This document shows, piece by piece, positions 35,168 to 44,350 of a stretch of DNA of 64,000 nt. The position numbers and the translations under genes were made by a program. The notes below the pieces were generated by a model. The model saw nothing but the letters and a program-made list of their open reading frames with translations. It did not search any database and was not told the origin of the DNA. This DNA comes from CAKZNE01 sp002695025 (GTDB lineage Bacteria; Bacteroidota; Bacteroidia; Flavobacteriales; Schleiferiaceae). Position 1 is the first letter of the stretch. The number at the start of each line of letters is the position of its first letter. The DNA lies in contig CAJWML010000018.1 in assembly GCA_913043285.1 (NCBI GenBank), positions 1 to 64,000 on the forward strand. The letters are read 5' to 3'.

Positions 35168-35237
35168 AAGTTAATTCATTGATCAAAGGCACTTTATAAT
35201 GAGCAAGCAAATCCTTACAACCAAACTCAATATTGGT

Positions 35238-35245
35238 TACTTTTG
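35238..35245 (+). promoter_or_regulatory. -7 box TACTTTTG of gcvP
   Basis: The box precedes ATG 35279 by 33 nt, leaving a short A-rich leader. The sequence before it shows no glycine riboswitch. Confidence 0.6.
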
Positions 35246-35278
35246 TGCCCCTAAATTCATAAAAAATTCACAAGTAGA

Positions 35279-38149
35279 ATGACCACTGATTCTTTCGCCT
35301 ATCGCCATATCGGACCCCGCCCACATGAGGTAAAGGAAATGCTGGATACTATCGGTGTATCGAGCCTGGATGAGCTGATTGACCAAACCATACCCAAAGG
35401 TATACGGCTCAAAAAGCCTTTACAGCTTTCGGACCCCATGGGCGAGAACGAATTCATAAACCGTATCCGCGACCTGGGCAGAAAGAATAAAGTGTTTAAA
35501 ACCTACATTGGTTTAGGCTACCATCCTACCATCATGCCAGGTGTTATTCAGAGGAACATTCTCGAAAACCCGGGTTGGTATACAGCCTATACGCCCTACC
35601 AGGCCGAAATAGCCCAGGGAAGACTGGAAGCTTTGTTGAACTTCCAGACTATGATATCTGACCTTACCGGCCTTCCCATTGCCAACGCAAGTCTGTTGGA
35701 CGAAAGTACAGCTGCTGCGGAGGCCATGTCCATGTTCTATGCCTCGCGAAGTCGTGAAAAGCAAAAGGCCGGAGCCAATAAATTCTTTGTTTCTATTCAC
35801 TGCCTGCACCAGAATATTGACCTGTTAAAAACCCGCTCAGAACCGCTCGGTATTGAGTTGGTTATTGGTGATCACCGTGAATTTCAGCTTAGTGACGATT
35901 ACTTTGGTGCTTTGTTGCAATACCCTGCTGCGGATGGTGAGATATTCGACTATAGGGATTGGGTTGAAGGTGCCAGGCAAAATGGTGTTCAAACGGTGGT
36001 GGCAGCCGATATTATGTCGTTGGTATTATTAACGCCTCCGGGAGAATGGGGAGTTGATGCCGTGGTAGGCACCACACAGCGATTTGGCATCCCGCTCGGT
36101 TTCGGGGGACCCCATGCCGCTTATTTTGCCACTACTGAAGACTACAAACGTCACATCCCCGGCCGCATCATCGGAAGGACTATTGATAAAGATGGTAACA
36201 GTGCCCTGCGCATGGCCCTGCAAACCCGCGAACAGCACATTAAACGCGAACGCGCTACCTCCAACATCTGCACAGCCCAGGTTCTTTTGGCGGTAATGGC
36301 CGGCATGTATGGCGTGTACCACGGCCCAGAAGGATTAAAGAATATTGCCCAACGGATACACCGTTCTGCCGTTACGGTTGCAGAAGGCCTGCGCAAACTG
36401 GGTTATGAGCAACGCAATGAAAGCTTTTTTGATACCCTCCGCATAGAGACTGGTGAGATCGGCTCGGTGACAATACGTTCCCTTGCTGAAAAACGTGAGG
36501 TCAATTTCCGTTATATCAATAATCACGAAGTGGGCATCAGCCTTAGTGAGGTGACTAACCTGGAGGCCATACGCGAAATCCTTAGTGTTTTTGCGGAAGC
36601 CAAAAAGGAAGAGGCCCCCGAGGTAGAGGCCCTTCTACAGATCGATATTATACCCGGATCCGTAAAACGCCAGAGCTCCTTCCTCCAGAATGAGATCTTC
36701 AGGCGCTACCACAGTGAAACGGAAATGATGCGTTACCTCAAAAAGCTGGAGCGAAAAGACCTTTCCCTCAACCACAGTATGATACCGCTAGGCAGTTGTA
36801 CAATGAAACTGAATGCGGCTACAGAAATGCTTCCACTGAGCTGGCCCTTATTTGCTAATATCCATCCTTTTGCACCTGAAGACCAAACCTTGGGCTACCG
36901 TGAAATGATCAGTGAACTGGAACGCGACCTTGCAGAAATAACCGGCTTTCACGCCATGTCCATGCAGCCCAACTCCGGTGCACAAGGCGAATACGCAGGT
37001 CTTATGGTTATCCGCGCCTACCACCATTCCCGTGGAGAGGGACACCGCAATGTGACCCTCATACCCAGTTCCGCACATGGCACCAATCCTGCCTCCGCCA
37101 TTATGGCCGGCATGAAAGTGGTGGTGGTTAAGTGTGATGACAACGGAAATATTGATGTAGAAGATCTTAAGGCTAAAGCCGAAAAATACAAGGATGACCT
37201 TTCCAGCCTGATGATAACCTACCCTTCAACCCACGGAGTGTTTGAAGAGTCTGTAAGAGAGATAACCTCAATTATTCACCAGTACGGTGGCCAGGTATAC
37301 ATGGACGGTGCCAATATGAATGCCCAGGTAGGTTTAACCAGCCCCGGAAACATAGGCGCTGATGTTTGCCACCTCAACCTTCATAAAACCTTTGCCATTC
37401 CACACGGTGGAGGCGGACCCGGCATGGGGCCCATTGGAGTGGCTGAGCACCTCGCCTCATTCCTGCCTTCACACAGATTGGTGAAAACAGGAGGTAAAAA
37501 TGGCATCTCTGCCGTTTCTGCTGCACCATTCGGTAGCGGTTTGATCCTCATCATAAGTTATGGCTACATAAAAATGCTGGGAGCACCGGGTCTGCAAAAG
37601 GCCACCGAATTTGCCATTCTCAATGCTAATTACCTGAAGGCCAAACTTGAAGATAAATTCCAGGTACTATATACCAATGAAAAGGGACGTGTGGCGCATG
37701 AAATGATCCTGGATTGCCGTCCTTTTAAAAAGAACAGCGGTGTAGAGGTAGTAGACATAGCCAAGCGCCTCATGGATTACGGATATCACGCACCTACGGT
37801 ATCATTCCCGGTAGCCGGAACTGTAATGATAGAGCCTACGGAAAGCGAAAGCAAGGATGAACTGGACCGCTTCAGCAGGGCCATGCTCGCCATACACAAA
37901 GAGATTGAGGATGTAGCCTCCGGCCAAAGTGACATAACGAATAATGTATTGAAGAACGCACCCCATACGCTGGAACTACTGACCTCTGAAGAATGGAAAA
38001 TGCCCTATTCCAGGCAGGATGCCGCTTTTCCTTTACCTTATATTATGGAGAATAAATTCTGGCCCTCTGTAAGAAGGGTGGATGATGCCTATGGCGATCG
38101 GAACTTGATCTGTACTTGCGAACCGATGGAAAGTTACGCTGAGGCCTGA
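35279..38149 (+). CDS. gcvP: glycine dehydrogenase (aminomethyl-transferring), glycine cleavage P-protein
   Basis: The 956-residue protein is a single-chain P-protein. It shows FAYRHIGPRPHEVKEML at the start, two homologous halves, and the PLP lysine in NLHKTFAIPHGGGGPG at about residue 703. It decarboxylates glycine and transfers the aminomethyl group to the lipoyl arm of GcvH, which GcvT and lipoamide dehydrogenase then process. Only gcvP is here; gcvT and gcvH are not in the window, though lpd (the L-protein) is at 14.4 kb. The gene is monocistronic by position, between two oppositely directed or separately promoted genes. Confidence 0.97.
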   Translation: MTTDSFAYRHIGPRPHEVKEMLDTIGVSSLDELIDQTIPKGIRLKKPLQLSDPMGENEFINRIRDLGRKNKVFKTYIGLGYHPTIMPGVIQRNILENPGWYTAYTPYQAEIAQGRLEALLNFQTMISDLTGLPIANASLLDESTAAAEAMSMFYASRSREKQKAGANKFFVSIHCLHQNIDLLKTRSEPLGIELVIGDHREFQLSDDYFGALLQYPAADGEIFDYRDWVEGARQNGVQTVVAADIMSLVLLTPPGEWGVDAVVGTTQRFGIPLGFGGPHAAYFATTEDYKRHIPGRIIGRTIDKDGNSALRMALQTREQHIKRERATSNICTAQVLLAVMAGMYGVYHGPEGLKNIAQRIHRSAVTVAEGLRKLGYEQRNESFFDTLRIETGEIGSVTIRSLAEKREVNFRYINNHEVGISLSEVTNLEAIREILSVFAEAKKEEAPEVEALLQIDIIPGSVKRQSSFLQNEIFRRYHSETEMMRYLKKLERKDLSLNHSMIPLGSCTMKLNAATEMLPLSWPLFANIHPFAPEDQTLGYREMISELERDLAEITGFHAMSMQPNSGAQGEYAGLMVIRAYHHSRGEGHRNVTLIPSSAHGTNPASAIMAGMKVVVVKCDDNGNIDVEDLKAKAEKYKDDLSSLMITYPSTHGVFEESVREITSIIHQYGGQVYMDGANMNAQVGLTSPGNIGADVCHLNLHKTFAIPHGGGGPGMGPIGVAEHLASFLPSHRLVKTGGKNGISAVSAAPFGSGLILIISYGYIKMLGAPGLQKATEFAILNANYLKAKLEDKFQVLYTNEKGRVAHEMILDCRPFKKNSGVEVVDIAKRLMDYGYHAPTVSFPVAGTVMIEPTESESKDELDRFSRAMLAIHKEIEDVASGQSDITNNVLKNAPHTLELLTSEEWKMPYSRQDAAFPLPYIMENKFWPSVRRVDDAYGDRNLICTCEPMESYAEA

Positions 38150-38235
38150 AACATTAACAAAATCTTTACACAAAAACACTTGTTTATTCGAAAATAATGA
38201 ACCCGCACGCCATATAGCGGTTGTAATTGGGTTAT

Positions 38236-38243
38236 TATTTTTG
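38236..38243 (+). promoter_or_regulatory. -7 box TATTTTTG of the T9SS cargo gene
   Basis: The box lies 38 nt before ATG 38282 in a T-rich leader with several TTTTTG runs. The long leader compared with neighbouring genes fits a highly expressed mRNA. Confidence 0.55.
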
Positions 38244-38281
38244 TAATTTTACATTTTTGGAAACTAAATTAATTTAATGTG

Positions 38282-40291
38282 ATGAAAGAACATCTACGCT
38301 TTAAAAGCATGTCATTACTGTGTGCAGGTGTTGTTTTGAGCCTTTCTTTGGGCGCTCAAAATCAGCCTGATCACGAAATAGTTGGACGTCCTTACGTTCA
38401 GGATCCGGAGTCCCTTCAAAAAACGGCTCCCAACCACAGTACTTTAAATAAAGGAAAATCGTCTGCTGTTATATGGTCTGAGGACTTCGCTAATGGCATT
38501 CCTTCTACCTGGGTAAACCAAGGTTATACTTCTGGTGGAGCACCTCTTGCCAATGCCCTTTGGGAGTACCGCGGACCTGCTACAACACCTAATATTACCA
38601 CAGGTTCCCGTGGTCAGTATGCCGCAGCTAATGATCCCATTATCTCTCCTTCTCAGAGCAATGGCTTCATTATCTTCGATTCCAATTATCTGGATGATGG
38701 CGGTATAGCCGGAAATGACGGAAATGGTCCCGCGCCTGCTCCGCACATGGGTACACTCACTACCAACACTATTGACCTTACCGGTCACCCTTACGTAGAA
38801 CTGCTTTTCAGCAGTTACCTGAGGCAGTATCAGAGTAAATTCCAGGTTGCTATCAGTACTGACGGTGGTCTTACTTTCCCTGATAGTGTGAACTTCCATA
38901 CGGATGTTCCTCAAAACGGTTCCAGTGCAAATGGTGACATCGTTTCTGCCAACATTTCACAATATGCAGGTAACCAGGCTAACGTAAAACTTCAGATTGT
39001 ATTTGACGGTCTGGAAGTAAACTCTTTGGGTTTGGCCGGTTATTATTACTGGATGATTGACGACATGGTGGTTCGCGACCTTGGTCCTAATCTTTTCCGT
39101 TTCGTAGAATCCGGAGGTGCTCCTAAAAATGACATCATTTTTGGTGCCAGCGGAGGCAGCAAAACCGGTATTACTGCAAAAGATCACGTAGTACCCATTT
39201 CTTTTGACTCCAATATCCTTAACTATGGTTATCAGGATCAAACTGATGTGGTTCTTAACGTAGAAGTAATTCAAAATTCTACCGGTAACACCGTAGCAAC
39301 TCTTACTTCACCTACTAAGGCTCTACTGGCCAGTGACCAGGTTGCTGATTTCAACGATTTCACAACTACCGGAGCCTGGACTCCTACAACCGTTGGAACT
39401 TATCACATGGTTTACTATGTAACTTCTGACAGCGTTTCTGCTTCTGACCTTGGTTCTGCTCGTGATACCATGTATACTATTTTTGTAACTGATAGCATCC
39501 ACTCTCTGGATTACAACAATTTCGATAACAGTATAGGTACCAATGCTCTGGGAACTGATGGTTGCGCTATAGCTTCCAGCTTGTTCTTCCCCAATGGTGG
39601 CGGTGGCGGTGGTTCCTTCACCATGAAGGGTATTGATCTTCGCTTATCCTCTCTTACCGTTCCCGGTGGAGATATTGAAGTACATATTTACGATACTACA
39701 GGTTTTGATTATGTAGCTGGTTTCGGTAGTGGAGCTCTTTACACAGAAACTTATACTATTGCAGCTGGTATGGAAGGTACGTTGGCCCGTTTCAACTTCT
39801 CTTCTCCTCAAACCCTGAATGCCGGTACCTACTTTGTGGTTGTTTATATGTTCTCCAACAATGGAAACAATACTATCCGTGTTGCCAACGACCAGTCTGT
39901 ATCTCAACCAGGAGCTTCTTCCATCATGTTTAACGCTGATGATGGTCGTTGGTATTCCGGTTACTCTAATTCACGTACTTTCAGCTCACCCTGGATCAGA
40001 GCGGTTGTTGTTCCAAACATTGGTGTAGATGAGCAAGTTTCAACCGGAGGATTTTCAGTATATCCTAATCCTACTCAGGGACGTAACGTAAAAGTTGCTA
40101 TTGAGCAAGGTGGAACTTATACTGTAGAACTTATGACCCTTACCGGTAAAACCGTTATGAGTCGTGAAATTACTGTAAGTGGAAATGAAGCTTACGATCT
40201 TAACATTCCTTCTCATGTAGCTAATGGAACTTACATGGTGAACATTAAGAGTGACAAGGAAGTAAAAGTTTCTAAGTTGACCATCAACTAA
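38282..40291 (+). CDS. secreted choice-of-anchor-type protein with T9SS type A sorting domain
   Basis: The 669-residue product has a signal peptide ending near LSLGAQ, then a jelly-roll-like domain with IWSEDFANGIPSTWVNQG and LYYWMIDDMVVRDLG-type strands typical of choice-of-anchor modules. A glycine stretch (NGGGGGGSF) and a second beta-sandwich follow, and the last ~85 residues are a type A sorting domain (FSVYPNPTQGRNVKVAI ... NGTYMVNIKSDKEVKVSKLTIN). It should be exported by T9SS. Codons end in T far more often than in neighbouring genes (GCT, ACT, CTT, GTT), a sign of high expression. GTG 38279 precedes ATG 38282; the ATG is preferred. A strong terminator follows. Confidence 0.88.
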   Translation: MKEHLRFKSMSLLCAGVVLSLSLGAQNQPDHEIVGRPYVQDPESLQKTAPNHSTLNKGKSSAVIWSEDFANGIPSTWVNQGYTSGGAPLANALWEYRGPATTPNITTGSRGQYAAANDPIISPSQSNGFIIFDSNYLDDGGIAGNDGNGPAPAPHMGTLTTNTIDLTGHPYVELLFSSYLRQYQSKFQVAISTDGGLTFPDSVNFHTDVPQNGSSANGDIVSANISQYAGNQANVKLQIVFDGLEVNSLGLAGYYYWMIDDMVVRDLGPNLFRFVESGGAPKNDIIFGASGGSKTGITAKDHVVPISFDSNILNYGYQDQTDVVLNVEVIQNSTGNTVATLTSPTKALLASDQVADFNDFTTTGAWTPTTVGTYHMVYYVTSDSVSASDLGSARDTMYTIFVTDSIHSLDYNNFDNSIGTNALGTDGCAIASSLFFPNGGGGGGSFTMKGIDLRLSSLTVPGGDIEVHIYDTTGFDYVAGFGSGALYTETYTIAAGMEGTLARFNFSSPQTLNAGTYFVVVYMFSNNGNNTIRVANDQSVSQPGASSIMFNADDGRWYSGYSNSRTFSSPWIRAVVVPNIGVDEQVSTGGFSVYPNPTQGRNVKVAIEQGGTYTVELMTLTGKTVMSREITVSGNEAYDLNIPSHVANGTYMVNIKSDKEVKVSKLTIN

Positions 40292-40314
40292 GAAATCTGG
40301 TTCTTAAAAACTGT

Positions 40315-40342
40315 AAAGCCCGGGCAATGCCCGGGCTTTTTA
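40315..40342 (+). terminator. strong Rho-independent terminator after the T9SS cargo gene
   Basis: An 11-bp perfect stem AAAGCCCGGGC/GCCCGGGCTTT (40315-40325 with 40329-40339), a 3-nt loop and a T-rich tail make this the strongest terminator in the window, matching the high-expression codon use of the gene before it. Confidence 0.95.
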
Positions 40343-40409
40343 TTTTGAATCAATCAGTGAGTTATAGGAGGAGATGGTGGTTCCGTTCTAGCCTTGAAAG
40401 TAGTTCAAA

Positions 40410-41162
40410 CTAGAGTTTAGTTTTTATCTTACGGAATAACTCTGAGCTATATACAAAGTCATTGATGCTTTCATTATCGGTGTTCAGGATATCTTCGCTG
40501 GTCCCTTCCCACTCCTTTATTCCGTATTTAATATAGATAATATGGTCTCCGATTTCCATTACGGAATTCATATCATGGGTATTAATAACCGTGGTGATAT
40601 CGAACTCTTGGGTAATTTCCCGTATAAGGTTATCAATAACAATGGCCGTCTTAGGATCCAAGCCGGAATTAGGTTCATCGCAGAACAAGTATTTAGGTTT
40701 AAAGGCAATAGCCCTGGCCAGGGCCACACGCTTTTGCATGCCACCACTCAGTTCCGCAGGAAATTTTTTATTTACGTTTTCAAGATTAACCCTTTTCAAA
40801 CAAAAATTAGCGCGATCCAACATTTCCTCCTTCGTCATACCCGAGAACATGCTCAGGGCAAAAACCACATTTTCCTCAATGGTTAGAGAATCGAACAAGG
40901 CGTTACCCTGAAATACCATTCCCATTTCCGTACGTAGCGCCTTGCGTTCATCATCGTCCATTTCACCCAATCTTCGTCCATCGTAGTAGATTTCGCCCTG
41001 ATCGATCTGATGAAGCCCCACGAGGCTTTTCAGGAAAACCGTTTTCCCGGAACCACTCTGGCCAATAATGAGGTTGGTCTTTCCATTCTTGAACTGGGTG
41101 GAAATACCCTTAAGTACCGGCTCACCACCAAACCCTTTATGCAGATTCTTTACTTCAATCAT
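40410..41162 (-). CDS. mlaF: MlaF-type ABC transporter ATP-binding protein
   Basis: This 250-residue ATPase shows Walker A GQSGSGKT (residues 34-41), signature ELSGGMQKRVALARA and Walker B LFCDEPNSGLDP. The NSGLDP variant of the D-loop region is typical of MlaF. It powers retrograde phospholipid transport that keeps the outer-membrane lipid asymmetry. Its ATG overlaps the stop of mlaE by one nucleotide (TAATG). The MCE-domain protein (MlaD), MlaB and MlaC are not adjacent, so the complex must be completed from elsewhere. Confidence 0.93.
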   Translation of the reverse strand: MIEVKNLHKGFGGEPVLKGISTQFKNGKTNLIIGQSGSGKTVFLKSLVGLHQIDQGEIYYDGRRLGEMDDDERKALRTEMGMVFQGNALFDSLTIEENVVFALSMFSGMTKEEMLDRANFCLKRVNLENVNKKFPAELSGGMQKRVALARAIAFKPKYLFCDEPNSGLDPKTAIVIDNLIREITQEFDITTVINTHDMNSVMEIGDHIIYIKYGIKEWEGTSEDILNTDNESINDFVYSSELFRKIKTKL

Positions 41163-41911
41163 TAAACCAACAGGATTTGAGTAAGGATATAATTAGCCAC
41201 AATGATAGCTATGCTACTGCTTACAACCGCTTTGGTAGCATTGATACCTACCTCGATGGCTCCGCCCTTTACATAAAAACCATAGTAGGCCGATACTGTA
41301 ACTATGATAAAAGAGAATACCACAGTTTTAATAAGAGCATAGGTTATAAAGAATGGATTGAATGAACTTTGAATACCTTGTAAATAATCCACTGGGGCCA
41401 ATACGCCTGCAAATTCAGCCGCAAAATACCCTCCCAGGATTCCCAGGAACATACTAATGGTAATCAGCAGGGGGTTAAAAAATACCATGGCGATGATCTT
41501 AGGCATGATAAGGTAAGCAGCCGGGTTTACGCCCATTACCTCCAAAGCATCAATTTGCTCAGAAACCCGCATACTACCTAGTGTGGAAGCAATATTAGAG
41601 CCGACTTTACCGGATAATATGAGGCAAATGATAGTGGGGGAAAATTCGAGGATAATGGATTCACGGGTGGCTATACCTATGTAATAATCCGGTACGAGGG
41701 GATCATCCAGGTTATAGGCTGTTTGGATGGTTACCACTGCTCCTACAAACAGAGAGATGATAGACACAATGCCAATGCTGTTCAAACCCAGCCGTTCAAG
41801 ATCCCTGGCCAAAGCCTTTCTATACTCCTTCCAGTTTTCTGGCTTGCGAAAAGTCTTACCCAGCAGGATGAAATACTTACCAAACGACTTAATACCCTCC
41901 GTCAAAAACAT
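41162..41911 (-). CDS. mlaE: MlaE-type ABC transporter permease
   Basis: The 249-residue membrane protein has five to six hydrophobic helices and the MlaE family motifs EFSPTIICLILSGKVGSNIASTLGSMRVSEQIDALEVMGVNP and YGFYVKGGAIEVG. It is the transmembrane subunit of the Mla lipid transporter. The frame opens at 41959, but the extra 16 codons overlap the divergent promoter; ATG 41911 (MFLTEGIKSFGKYF) is preferred. It is the first gene of the mlaE-mlaF pair. Confidence 0.93.
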   Translation of the reverse strand: MFLTEGIKSFGKYFILLGKTFRKPENWKEYRKALARDLERLGLNSIGIVSIISLFVGAVVTIQTAYNLDDPLVPDYYIGIATRESIILEFSPTIICLILSGKVGSNIASTLGSMRVSEQIDALEVMGVNPAAYLIMPKIIAMVFFNPLLITISMFLGILGGYFAAEFAGVLAPVDYLQGIQSSFNPFFITYALIKTVVFSFIIVTVSAYYGFYVKGGAIEVGINATKAVVSSSIAIIVANYILTQILLV

Positions 41912-41927
41912 ATCGCTAAAATAAGAG

Positions 41928-41935
41928 TAATTTTG
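41928..41935 (+). promoter_or_regulatory. -7 box TAATTTTG of the small lipoprotein / sprT-purK-purE run
   Basis: The box ends 8 nt before ATG 41944. With no terminator until after purE, this may serve the whole run of four overlapping or close genes. Confidence 0.6.
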
Positions 41936-41943
41936 TATCGTAA

Positions 41944-42087
41944 ATGAGGAAAGTGCCAAAGCATATCAAAACCATTACTTGTATTATTTGGGTGGTGATT
42001 CTCGCAGAGGGATGCCGTTCCCTGGAGAAATGTAATTGTCCTCATTCGTATTATAATTCGCACCGGAATATTGACCAGCAAGTCTGA
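41944..42087 (+). CDS. 47-residue putative lipoprotein
   Basis: This short frame encodes a basic N-terminus (MRKVPKHIKT), a hydrophobic stretch and a lipobox LAEGC, so after processing a tiny mature peptide beginning CRSLEKCNCPHSYYNS with three cysteines would be lipid-anchored. It has its own promoter box 8 nt upstream. Its last 17 nt overlap the start of the SprT-like frame at 42071, suggesting translational coupling. I recognise no family. Coding status rests on the promoter, lipobox and coupling, not on homology. Confidence 0.6.
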   Translation: MRKVPKHIKTITCIIWVVILAEGCRSLEKCNCPHSYYNSHRNIDQQV

Positions 42088-42703
42088 AAATACTTTAAGT
42101 AAATACCTGCCGGAAGGTTCACTGGACTTAACGATGCAGCTTTTGCGCACCGCACCGGTGGAACTGAAGATCAAGCAACCCAGAAAGACCAAGTTCGGAG
42201 ATTACCGCTTTCCAAAAAAGAACGAGAGGCACCGCATCAGCATTAATGGCAACCTTAATGTATATGCCTTCCTGATAACCCTGGTGCATGAAATGGCTCA
42301 TCTTAAAGCCTTTGAATCCTTCGGAAACGGGATTAAACCACACGGTGAGGAATGGCAAGTTACTTTCCGCCAACTGATGACTCCCTACCTGGAACAAAAT
42401 ATATTTCCCAAAAACCTGCGGTCTGCATTGATAAAAAGCCTGAACCGGGGAAGTGCCAGCAGTTGTACCGACCTTGAACTTTTCCGAGTGTTGCAGGCTT
42501 TTGATAAAAAGCCGGCTTTGGTGGTGGAAGAACTCGAAACCGGGACGTGTTTTTCGCTGGGTAATGATATGATATTCAAAAAAGGACCCAGAGCACGCAA
42601 ACGTTACCGCTGCCTGAACCTGAGTAACGGCAGGGAGTATATGGTACACCCTCTGGCCGAAGTAAAACGAATTGAACCTAAAAACAACATTAAAAGTGCC
42701 TGA
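42071..42703 (+). CDS. SprT-like zinc metalloprotease family protein
   Basis: The 210-residue protein carries the zinc motif HEMAH (His73, His77) followed by a third likely ligand His91 in KPHGEEW. A C-terminal cysteine pair region (SSCTDLEL ... YRCLNLSNG) is a weak remnant of the zinc ribbon in SprT. SprT-like/Spartan proteases are implicated in cutting DNA-protein crosslinks; the bacterial branch is little studied. No ATG is suitable: TTG 42071 is the probable start, overlapping the small lipoprotein gene. The 3' end overlaps the likely purK start. Confidence 0.82.
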   Translation: MTSKSENTLSKYLPEGSLDLTMQLLRTAPVELKIKQPRKTKFGDYRFPKKNERHRISINGNLNVYAFLITLVHEMAHLKAFESFGNGIKPHGEEWQVTFRQLMTPYLEQNIFPKNLRSALIKSLNRGSASSCTDLELFRVLQAFDKKPALVVEELETGTCFSLGNDMIFKKGPRARKRYRCLNLSNGREYMVHPLAEVKRIEPKNNIKSA

Positions 42704-43865
42704 TACTAAAAGTTACTTTTCCTCTGATTTTAAGCTGGGGATTCTAGGAGGCGGACAATTGGGGAAAATGCTCCTTACCGTTACCCGTCAATATGATATT
42801 GCCACCAAAGTTATGGATCCTTCTGCCGAAGCACCCGGACGCCTTGCCAGCAACGAGTTTGTGCAAGGTGATCTTATGGACGAAGAAGCGGTTTACCGTT
42901 TCGGACAGGATTGCGACCTTATCACCATTGAAATTGAAGGCGTTAACATTAACGCACTGAAACGTCTGGAAAAGGAAGGGAAAAAAGTTTTTCCCCGGCC
43001 GGCAGCCCTGGAAACCATCAAAAATAAATGCGTTCAAAAGGACTTTTACCGCGCCCATAAAATCCCCACCGCCTCCTTTCATACTTGCAAGGATAAAAGT
43101 GAGATGCTTCATCTTTTGGAACACAACCAGATCGGTTATCCTTTTGTATGGAAGGCCGCTACCGGGGGTTATGATGGCAGGGGTGTTGAAGTGGTGAAAG
43201 GCCCCGAGGCCCTTGAAAACATTCCGGATACCGAATGCCTTTGTGAAGAACTGGTGTCTTTTGAGAAGGAGCTGGCCGTAATAGTAGCGCGTTCTGAGAG
43301 TGGAAAAACCCAGTGTTTCCCGGTGGTAGAGATGGATTTCCATCCTACGGCCAACCTGGTGGAGTACGTATTCAGCCCTTCCACACTGGAGCAAAGGATC
43401 CAGAATAAAGCAACCAGCCTGGCCGTGCGTCTCGCAAATGAACTGGATCATGTAGGGCTGCTGGCGGTTGAAATGTTCCTTTCCGATAATGAGAACATAC
43501 TTGTAAATGAAATTGCACCCCGTGTGCATAATAGCGGGCATCTCACTATTGAAGGGAATGTTACTTCGCAATTTGAACAGCACATTCGCTCCATACTGGA
43601 TCTACCGCTGGGAGATACCAGCGTTATAAGACCCGCAGTAATGATCAATTTAACCGGTGAAGAGAAGTATGAGGGTCCGGTGTTTTATGAAGGAATTGAG
43701 GAAATTATGTCCATGCCCGCCACTTATGTACATTTATACGGCAAAGCTGATACCAGGCCTTACCGGAAGATGGGACACGTAACGGTAACGGCTGAAAGGC
43801 TGGACGAAGCACGTGCAAAAGCGAAGGACGTTAAAAACGCAATCAAAGTAATAAGCAGATCATGA
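42696..43865 (+). CDS. purK: 5-(carboxyamino)imidazole ribonucleotide synthase
   Basis: This 389-residue ATP-grasp enzyme begins with LGILGGGQLGKML and shows GGYDGRGVEVV and NEIAPRVHNSGHLTIEG, the PurK signatures. It carboxylates AIR with bicarbonate and ATP to N5-CAIR in purine synthesis. The start is placed at GTG 42696, which overlaps the SprT stop by 8 nt; TTG 42672 is possible but would overlap 32 nt. It is coupled to purE by an ATGA overlap at 43862. Confidence 0.94.
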   Translation: MPDTKSYFSSDFKLGILGGGQLGKMLLTVTRQYDIATKVMDPSAEAPGRLASNEFVQGDLMDEEAVYRFGQDCDLITIEIEGVNINALKRLEKEGKKVFPRPAALETIKNKCVQKDFYRAHKIPTASFHTCKDKSEMLHLLEHNQIGYPFVWKAATGGYDGRGVEVVKGPEALENIPDTECLCEELVSFEKELAVIVARSESGKTQCFPVVEMDFHPTANLVEYVFSPSTLEQRIQNKATSLAVRLANELDHVGLLAVEMFLSDNENILVNEIAPRVHNSGHLTIEGNVTSQFEQHIRSILDLPLGDTSVIRPAVMINLTGEEKYEGPVFYEGIEEIMSMPATYVHLYGKADTRPYRKMGHVTVTAERLDEARAKAKDVKNAIKVISRS

Positions 43866-44350
43866 GCAAGCAGGCACAAATCGGAATTATAATGGGCAGC
43901 AAATCCGACCTGCCGGTGATGCAGGAAGCTGCAGATGTTTTAAAGGAGCTGGGGGTAGAATATGAGATCAATATTGTTTCAGCACACCGAACTCCGGATT
44001 TGATGTACGATTATGCCAAAAATGCACACAGCCGTGGTTTGAAAGCCATAATTGCCGGTGCCGGAGGGGCTGCACATCTTCCCGGTATGGTGGCCTCACT
44101 CACTCCATTGCCTGTAATTGGAGTGCCGGTTAAATCCAGAAACTCCATTGACGGTTGGGATTCGGTACTTTCTATTTTACAGATGCCCGGAGGAGTACCG
44201 GTGGCCACAGTAGCCCTGGATGGAGCTAAAAATGCGGGAATACTGGCGGCTCAGATCATAGGCTCAGCCAACCCTGAGGTCCTTCAAAATCTTATTCAAT
44301 TCAAGAATGGGTTGAGGGATAAAGTATTGGAATCAGCCAAAAGCCTTTAA
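43862..44350 (+). CDS. purE: N5-carboxyaminoimidazole ribonucleotide mutase
   Basis: The 162-residue protein matches class I PurE: GSKSDLPVM, SAHRTPDLMYDYA and AGAGGAAHLPGM. It moves the carboxylate of N5-CAIR to C4, giving CAIR, the product used by SAICAR synthase. Its start overlaps the purK stop by 4 nt, as expected for partners that hand on an unstable intermediate. Class I fits the presence of purK next to it. Confidence 0.97.
   Translation: MSKQAQIGIIMGSKSDLPVMQEAADVLKELGVEYEINIVSAHRTPDLMYDYAKNAHSRGLKAIIAGAGGAAHLPGMVASLTPLPVIGVPVKSRNSIDGWDSVLSILQMPGGVPVATVALDGAKNAGILAAQIIGSANPEVLQNLIQFKNGLRDKVLESAKSL

Noticed and set aside
38444..38914. 156-codon antisense frame inside the T9SS cargo gene
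   Set aside because: No domain, no promoter and composition mirrors the sense gene; it is a shadow frame.
42744..43583. 279-codon antisense frame across purK
   Set aside because: It is the complement of a clear ATP-grasp enzyme, with no recognisable motif of its own.
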